Origin: Aedoeadaptatus urinae
GTDB taxonomy: Bacteria; Bacillota; Clostridia; Tissierellales; Peptoniphilaceae
NCBI RefSeq assembly: GCF_900155585.1
Contig: NZ_LT707416.1
Coordinates: 1 to 64,000 of the forward strand
Direction: 5' to 3'
DNA: 64,000 nucleotides
Made by a program: the position numbers and the translations under genes. Positions 60,674-64,000 of this stretch are shown in pieces (position 1 is the stretch's first letter; the number at the start of each line of letters is the position of its first letter). The notes under the pieces are model-generated. The model had not been told where the DNA came from. It worked only from the letters and a program-made list of their open reading frames with translations, and searched no databases.

Positions 60674-60823
60674 AACCCCCGACCGATTCAATCAGGGGGA
60701 GGACAAAAGGATTGCCGCGGGCTTTATGAGGGCGCTTTTTTCAGGTCCACGTGCTTGCGCCGCATCGACGCGTATTGTGGTGATTTAATTTTAGGTATGA
60801 AAAACAAGTGCTTTCTTTTTGCA

Positions 60824-60860
60824 CAAAAAAATTCCCCCGCCACATGGCGAGGGAGTTTTT
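60824..60860 (-). terminator. Terminator after the ferritin gene
   Basis: CTCCCTCGCC-ATGT-GGCGGGGGA on the minus strand, then ATTTTTTT. The preceding 60704-60823 stretch shows no gene. Confidence 0.88.
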
Positions 60861-60866
60861 ATTTGC

Positions 60867-61349
60867 TTATCTTTGGCCCAATTCGTGGTCGAAGATATAG
60901 AGGCCGTTCCAGGATTCGTTAATGCGTTCGAGGCGTTCGACGATGCTGCGGAAGGTGTCTTCTTCTTCTCTTTGTTCTTCGATAAATTTATTCAAGAATT
61001 GTTGGGTGTTGAGGCAGCCCACTTCAATGGCATCCTTATAAATGGCCTTGATCCGACGGGTGACCTCTTGTTCGTGTTCGTAAGCGGCACGGAAGGTGTC
61101 GGTGAAGTTGCCGAATTCCTTCGGCGGCTTCGGAATGGCTTCGTATTCCGGTACGCAGTCTGTTTCTTGCAGGAAGTCATAGAAATCCTTGGCGTGTTCC
61201 AATTCTTCCTTCGCTTGATGCACGAAGAAGTGATCGAAACCGGACATGCCTTGTGCGTCCATGTAGCTTGCCATGGCCATGTAGAGATAGGCCGATTCCA
61301 TTTCAAAGTTTAATTGTTCGTTCAGCTTCTTGCTTAATTCGTTGGACAT
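60867..61349 (-). CDS. ftnA: Ferritin, non-haem FtnA type
   Basis: 160 residues. Four-helix ferritin with the ferroxidase ligands in LNEQLNFEMESAYLYMAMASY and AKEELEHAKDFYDF, then FIEEQREEEDTFRSI. Stores iron and removes Fe(II) under oxygen stress. GGGAGG precedes the ATG; 23 bp after the small unknown gene, probably the same transcript. Confidence 0.95.
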   Translation of the reverse strand: MSNELSKKLNEQLNFEMESAYLYMAMASYMDAQGMSGFDHFFVHQAKEELEHAKDFYDFLQETDCVPEYEAIPKPPKEFGNFTDTFRAAYEHEQEVTRRIKAIYKDAIEVGCLNTQQFLNKFIEEQREEEDTFRSIVERLERINESWNGLYIFDHELGQR

Positions 61350-61372
61350 ACTTTTCCTCCCGGTCTTTCAAA

Positions 61373-61636
61373 TTAAAAATACGGTTCATATACGCCATAC
61401 ACCGGCACGCCCTTTTCCACGAGCAGCGCCAGAACAACGGGGATTTCGTCGACTTCCAATCTGAGACGGATGCCGTTATAGCGAAAGAGGCAGCGCCCGG
61501 CGTAAGGGCTTTCGGGACGATTTAAAAGGTCCATTACCTCGCCGATGTGCGCGTCCATATCGCCGATTTGAAAAAATATATTTCGAATACCGGCACTCTC
61601 TTTATTGATTGTTTTAATTAAAAGTGTATCGTGCAT
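61373..61636 (-). CDS. Conserved-looking small protein, unknown function
   Basis: 87 residues, not recognised. No signal peptide or membrane segment. It alternates predicted beta strands and helices (DTLLIKTINKESAGIRNIFF; RYNGIRLRLEVDEIPVVLAL), suggesting a small alpha/beta fold such as a regulatory domain. A GGGGGG stretch serves as ribosome site. Upstream on the same strand are GGGTATATACC (promoter-like, 61666-61676) and a hairpin CCGAAC-TCT-GTTCGG (61649-61663) in the leader. Followed closely by ferritin, so an iron or stress link is possible but unproved. Confidence 0.6.
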   Translation of the reverse strand: MHDTLLIKTINKESAGIRNIFFQIGDMDAHIGEVMDLLNRPESPYAGRCLFRYNGIRLRLEVDEIPVVLALLVEKGVPVYGVYEPYF

Positions 61637-61689
61637 GAACCCAACCCCCCGAACTCTGTTCGGTAGGTATATACCCGTGAGCTTTTGTT

Positions 61690-63654
61690 TTAATCAGCGG
61701 TCTCGATGCGAATGTTGTCGATTTCCGTAAGGCTCTTGGCGGTGATTTCCACGCGGCGCAGGTCCCTGATGGAAAAGGCGGGATTCGCCTCGGCCATGGC
61801 TTCTCTCGAAAGGCGCACGGTCTCCAAGGATCGCTTGTACTCCCAGCTTTTCGCCGCGTACTGCCATTTCAAGAGCCCGGTCTCCAGGGCGGCATGAAGG
61901 TTGTTTTTGTCGGGATGAAATTCCACGGCCTCCCCGGCGGCATCGATCAGCTTCACCCTCACGTCGGCTCGGCCTCTTTTCGCCGCCACGTCCATGGCGA
62001 AGTCGCCCTCCGCTCCCTTCTCCGCGGAAAGGCTGAGGGTGCCGAAGAGTCGCGCTACGTGATTGTTGCCGCCCCGATCCGAGGGGACGAAGGCCCCCTC
62101 CTCATAGGTGCTTGCCCCGGTAAAGTCAAGGGATGCACCCTCGGCGCTGGCCGTGGTCAGATCGCTGTCTTCTTCGAAATCGGCGAGGACATAGCTTTCG
62201 GGCTCCGTGGCCAAGACGACACCCGCCTCCGGCACATAGGCTTTAAAATCGTCGAAGATCGCCCGGTCTTTTACAAAGGCGTAGGCCGCCACCTCCAAAT
62301 AGCGCTGCTGGTCCTCTTTGCGGAGCACATTGCCCGTGTCCAGGGCCAAAGCCTCCAGCCCTTCCCGGTCCAGCCGGCCCCAGTTGGAATTAAATTGGCT
62401 GTGATTGGCGTAATCCACCATGAGCTGGCCCCGCCAGGCGCGGGCACGCATGTATTGATCCATGCCCTCCAAGGAAGCCACGTCCTGATCCCATGCCCCG
62501 GTGACGAGGAAGTAGGGCACGTCCAAAGCCACGGGACGGTCCCCGGGCTTGTACTGGCTGTCTGTGGGCGCCACGGCCAAGACTCCGGCCACGTTGAGGG
62601 TCTTCGTCGCCTCTCCCGTGTCGGGATTGTAGGGGAGCTTCGCGAAGGAGGCCGCAATGGCCGCCGCCTCGCCGCCCCGGCTGTGGCCGCCGAAGTAGAT
62701 TCTATCGGCATCGATGCGCTCCTTCAGCCTCGGATCCTCCGCCACCTTCACGGCGTGATCCAAGAGGCTCAGCGCCCTGGCGTCGTTTTCGCCGGAAAGG
62801 CCCTTGCCCAAATAGGCGTTAAAGTGGGACTGCTCCACGGACTGAAAGGCCACGCCCCGGGCGGCCAGGTAGCGGCCCAAATACTCGTAGCCTCCCCTAT
62901 TGTCTTCGATCATATTGTGATTGCCGTGAACGAAGACCACCAGAGGCGCATGCTTGACCCCCACGGGCAGATAGAGATCTCCCTCGTAGGGCACGTGGTC
63001 GGGGGTGTAGCCGAAAAACATTTCCCGCAAACGGTCTTGCCGCTTGGGCAGACTCATGTAGCGGCTGTAGCTTTCCTCGCCGAAGTCGTAGGCCTTCTTC
63101 GGGCCGTATGTAATTTTTTCCACCTTGTAAGAAGGGGGGATTTCTTTTTGCGCTGCGGCGAAATCCTTCCGGGTCTTGGGCCCCGGCCAGGCGCAGAGAA
63201 AGATCAGTCCCGCCATGAGCAGGGCGCCGAGGACGGTGCCCATGGGGAAGATTTTTCGCGCTCCGATTCCCAGGGCGAAGAGCCAAATCACCGCCACCAC
63301 CGCCGCCGTGGCCCCGTAGGTGTATGCGTCGGAGGAGGGACCTAGTGACGATGTGGATAGGATCACGTCGTTTACCATATAGGCCAGGAGGCCGAGCATG
63401 ATGAGCTCCGTGGCCGCCGGTGTCAGGACGGGGCGGGCCCACTTTCCGACGACAAAGAGAAGGGCCGTCAGGGCACAAAAATAGATCCCCCACAGGGCCG
63501 CATCGGCCAAAAGGTGGGGAATCTTTGCTTGAAAGTAAAAGCCGGGAAAGGCGTCCAGCAAAAAGAGCGCAAGAAAGGCAGCGAGCCACACCAGTCGCCC
63601 GCCGTTAAAGAGGCCGCTATTCAGCTTCTTCCATACTTGCTTCACTTGCTTCAT
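61690..63654 (-). CDS. Membrane-anchored alpha/beta hydrolase (chlorophyllase/PAF-acetylhydrolase-like)
   Basis: 654 residues from the ATG at 63654. The N-terminus has four or five membrane segments (~20-170), then an external alpha/beta hydrolase domain with FVHGNHNMIEDNRGG (oxyanion region), the nucleophile elbow FGGHSRGGEAAAIAA, the acid near LVTGAWDQDVASL and a His in VDYANHSQFNSNWG. A C-terminal beta-rich domain (~510-654) resembles a carbohydrate-binding module. It probably acts on esters outside the cell; substrate unknown. Its start lies inside the end of ricT (38 bp overlap). Confidence 0.8.
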   Translation of the reverse strand: MKQVKQVWKKLNSGLFNGGRLVWLAAFLALFLLDAFPGFYFQAKIPHLLADAALWGIYFCALTALLFVVGKWARPVLTPAATELIMLGLLAYMVNDVILSTSSLGPSSDAYTYGATAAVVAVIWLFALGIGARKIFPMGTVLGALLMAGLIFLCAWPGPKTRKDFAAAQKEIPPSYKVEKITYGPKKAYDFGEESYSRYMSLPKRQDRLREMFFGYTPDHVPYEGDLYLPVGVKHAPLVVFVHGNHNMIEDNRGGYEYLGRYLAARGVAFQSVEQSHFNAYLGKGLSGENDARALSLLDHAVKVAEDPRLKERIDADRIYFGGHSRGGEAAAIAASFAKLPYNPDTGEATKTLNVAGVLAVAPTDSQYKPGDRPVALDVPYFLVTGAWDQDVASLEGMDQYMRARAWRGQLMVDYANHSQFNSNWGRLDREGLEALALDTGNVLRKEDQQRYLEVAAYAFVKDRAIFDDFKAYVPEAGVVLATEPESYVLADFEEDSDLTTASAEGASLDFTGASTYEEGAFVPSDRGGNNHVARLFGTLSLSAEKGAEGDFAMDVAAKRGRADVRVKLIDAAGEAVEFHPDKNNLHAALETGLLKWQYAAKSWEYKRSLETVRLSREAMAEANPAFSIRDLRRVEITAKSLTEIDNIRIETAD

Positions 63655-64000
63655 GGGGGCACCCCTTTCCGTGACAGGGCTTTCTCGAAACCTCCGATGC
63701 GGAAACGACGACGAACTCCACGCCGTCATCGGTTTCGATCTTCACCTTCACCAAGGCACGCAAGGTGTCGGTGCCGACGACCACGCCTTGGCCCTCGGAG
63801 GTATAGACCGTGCGACCAACGCGGGGCAGAATCTTTAAATTCTCCTCGTAGCCGTCCTGCTCGTAGCGCAGACAGCACAGGAGCCTGCCGCAGACGCCGC
63901 TGATGGCGTCGGGATTCAGGGAAAGGCCCTGATCCTTGGCCATGTTAATGGACACCGGGGCAAAGTCGCCGAGGAAGGTGGTGCAGCAGCATTCCCTGCC
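63617..64000 (-). CDS. ricT: RicT (YaaT, PSP1 domain), N-terminal part outside window
   Basis: The frame is open to the right edge; the visible 127 residues are the C-terminal part. GRECCCTTFLGDFAPVSINM and SGVCGRLLCCLRYE are the RicT hallmarks with the cysteines that hold Fe-S clusters in the RicA-RicF-RicT complex. This complex adjusts RNase Y activity, competence, sporulation and biofilm in Bacillus. After residue ~95 the tail is short and His/Glu rich (CHGKGCPHEASEASMEEAE). Confidence 0.93.
   Translation of the reverse strand, partial: GRECCCTTFLGDFAPVSINMAKDQGLSLNPDAISGVCGRLLCCLRYEQDGYEENLKILPRVGRTVYTSEGQGVVVGTDTLRALVKVKIETDDGVEFVVVSASEVSRKPCHGKGCPHEASEASMEEAE

Noticed and set aside
61649-61663. 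SOS (LexA) box CGAAC-TCT-GTTCG
   Set aside because: The Firmicute SOS box needs four bases between CGAAC and GTTCG; here there are three, and the downstream gene is not an SOS type.
61894-63345. A long open frame on the plus strand opposite the membrane-anchored hydrolase
   Set aside because: It is a mirror of the GC-rich codons of the real gene; no ribosome site or recognisable domain, and the minus-strand hydrolase motifs are convincing.
1-64000. CRISPR arrays, prophage or complete insertion sequences
   Set aside because: No regularly spaced direct repeats, cas genes, transposases, integrases or phage structural genes were seen.

Overview
The window looks like chromosome of an anaerobic, amino-acid-fermenting Firmicute, most likely Tissierellia (Peptoniphilus, Anaerococcus or Murdochiella type). 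The evidence is strong AGGAGG ribosome sites, S-layer-homology proteins, very large cell-wall adhesins, a butyrate-type thiolase/crotonase/3-hydroxybutyryl-CoA dehydrogenase operon, cysteine desulfidase, CstA, class III fructose bisphosphatase and an AhpC/AhpF pair. The genus is a guess. The backbone is moderately GC-rich (a little over half by eye) and most genes lie on the minus strand, so the window probably sits on one replication arm.

Layout. 1-7.2 kb: two secreted surface proteins, the first cut by the left edge. 7.3-20 kb: a prolyl-tRNA editing protein, an iron alcohol dehydrogenase, an orphan antitoxin fragment, PHP phosphatase-gltX, an SDR, an SLH protein, an FMN-binding lipoprotein with a ProRS-like protein that has lost its catalytic motifs, a lipid kinase with a LacI-type regulator, and a YtxH/DUF948-like envelope pair. 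20-31 kb (plus strand): a second PHP phosphatase, the oxidative TCA arm acn-icd-citrate synthase, an ABC exporter, and ahpC-ahpF under a PerR-like box. 30.8-32.2 kb: an AT-rich foreign patch with a VanZ-like gene and a broken esterase, preceded by a repeated hairpin element.

32-48 kb: pyrF-pyrE-DUF1232, cysteine desulfidase, an Mrp ATPase lacking its Cys pair, a hydrolase, an M18 aminopeptidase, a CBS/CorC membrane protein, an SLH-CAP protein, CstA, a 760-bp intergenic region with a potential pseudoknot and a phased DnaA-box array, the tsaE-tsaB-rimI-tsaD operon, and HtrA. 48-55 kb: nitroreductase, xpt, the thl-crt-hbd operon with a structured leader, tRNA-Gly(CCC), apt and fbp. 55-59 kb: a second copy of the hairpin repeat, then an operon of a BaiE-like dehydratase, a BaiCD/BaiH-like flavoenzyme and an OFA-type MFS transporter, with a divergent PucR/CdaR-type regulator. 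59-64 kb: ferritin, a small unknown gene, a membrane-anchored hydrolase, and RicT cut by the right edge.

The items most worth a second look are the catalytically degenerate ProRS that keeps its editing domain, the DnaA-box array far from dnaA, the bai-like operon, the structured thl leader, the two-copy hairpin repeat with compensatory changes, and the recurrent inverted TATACCCA/TGGGTATA arrangement in divergent promoter regions.
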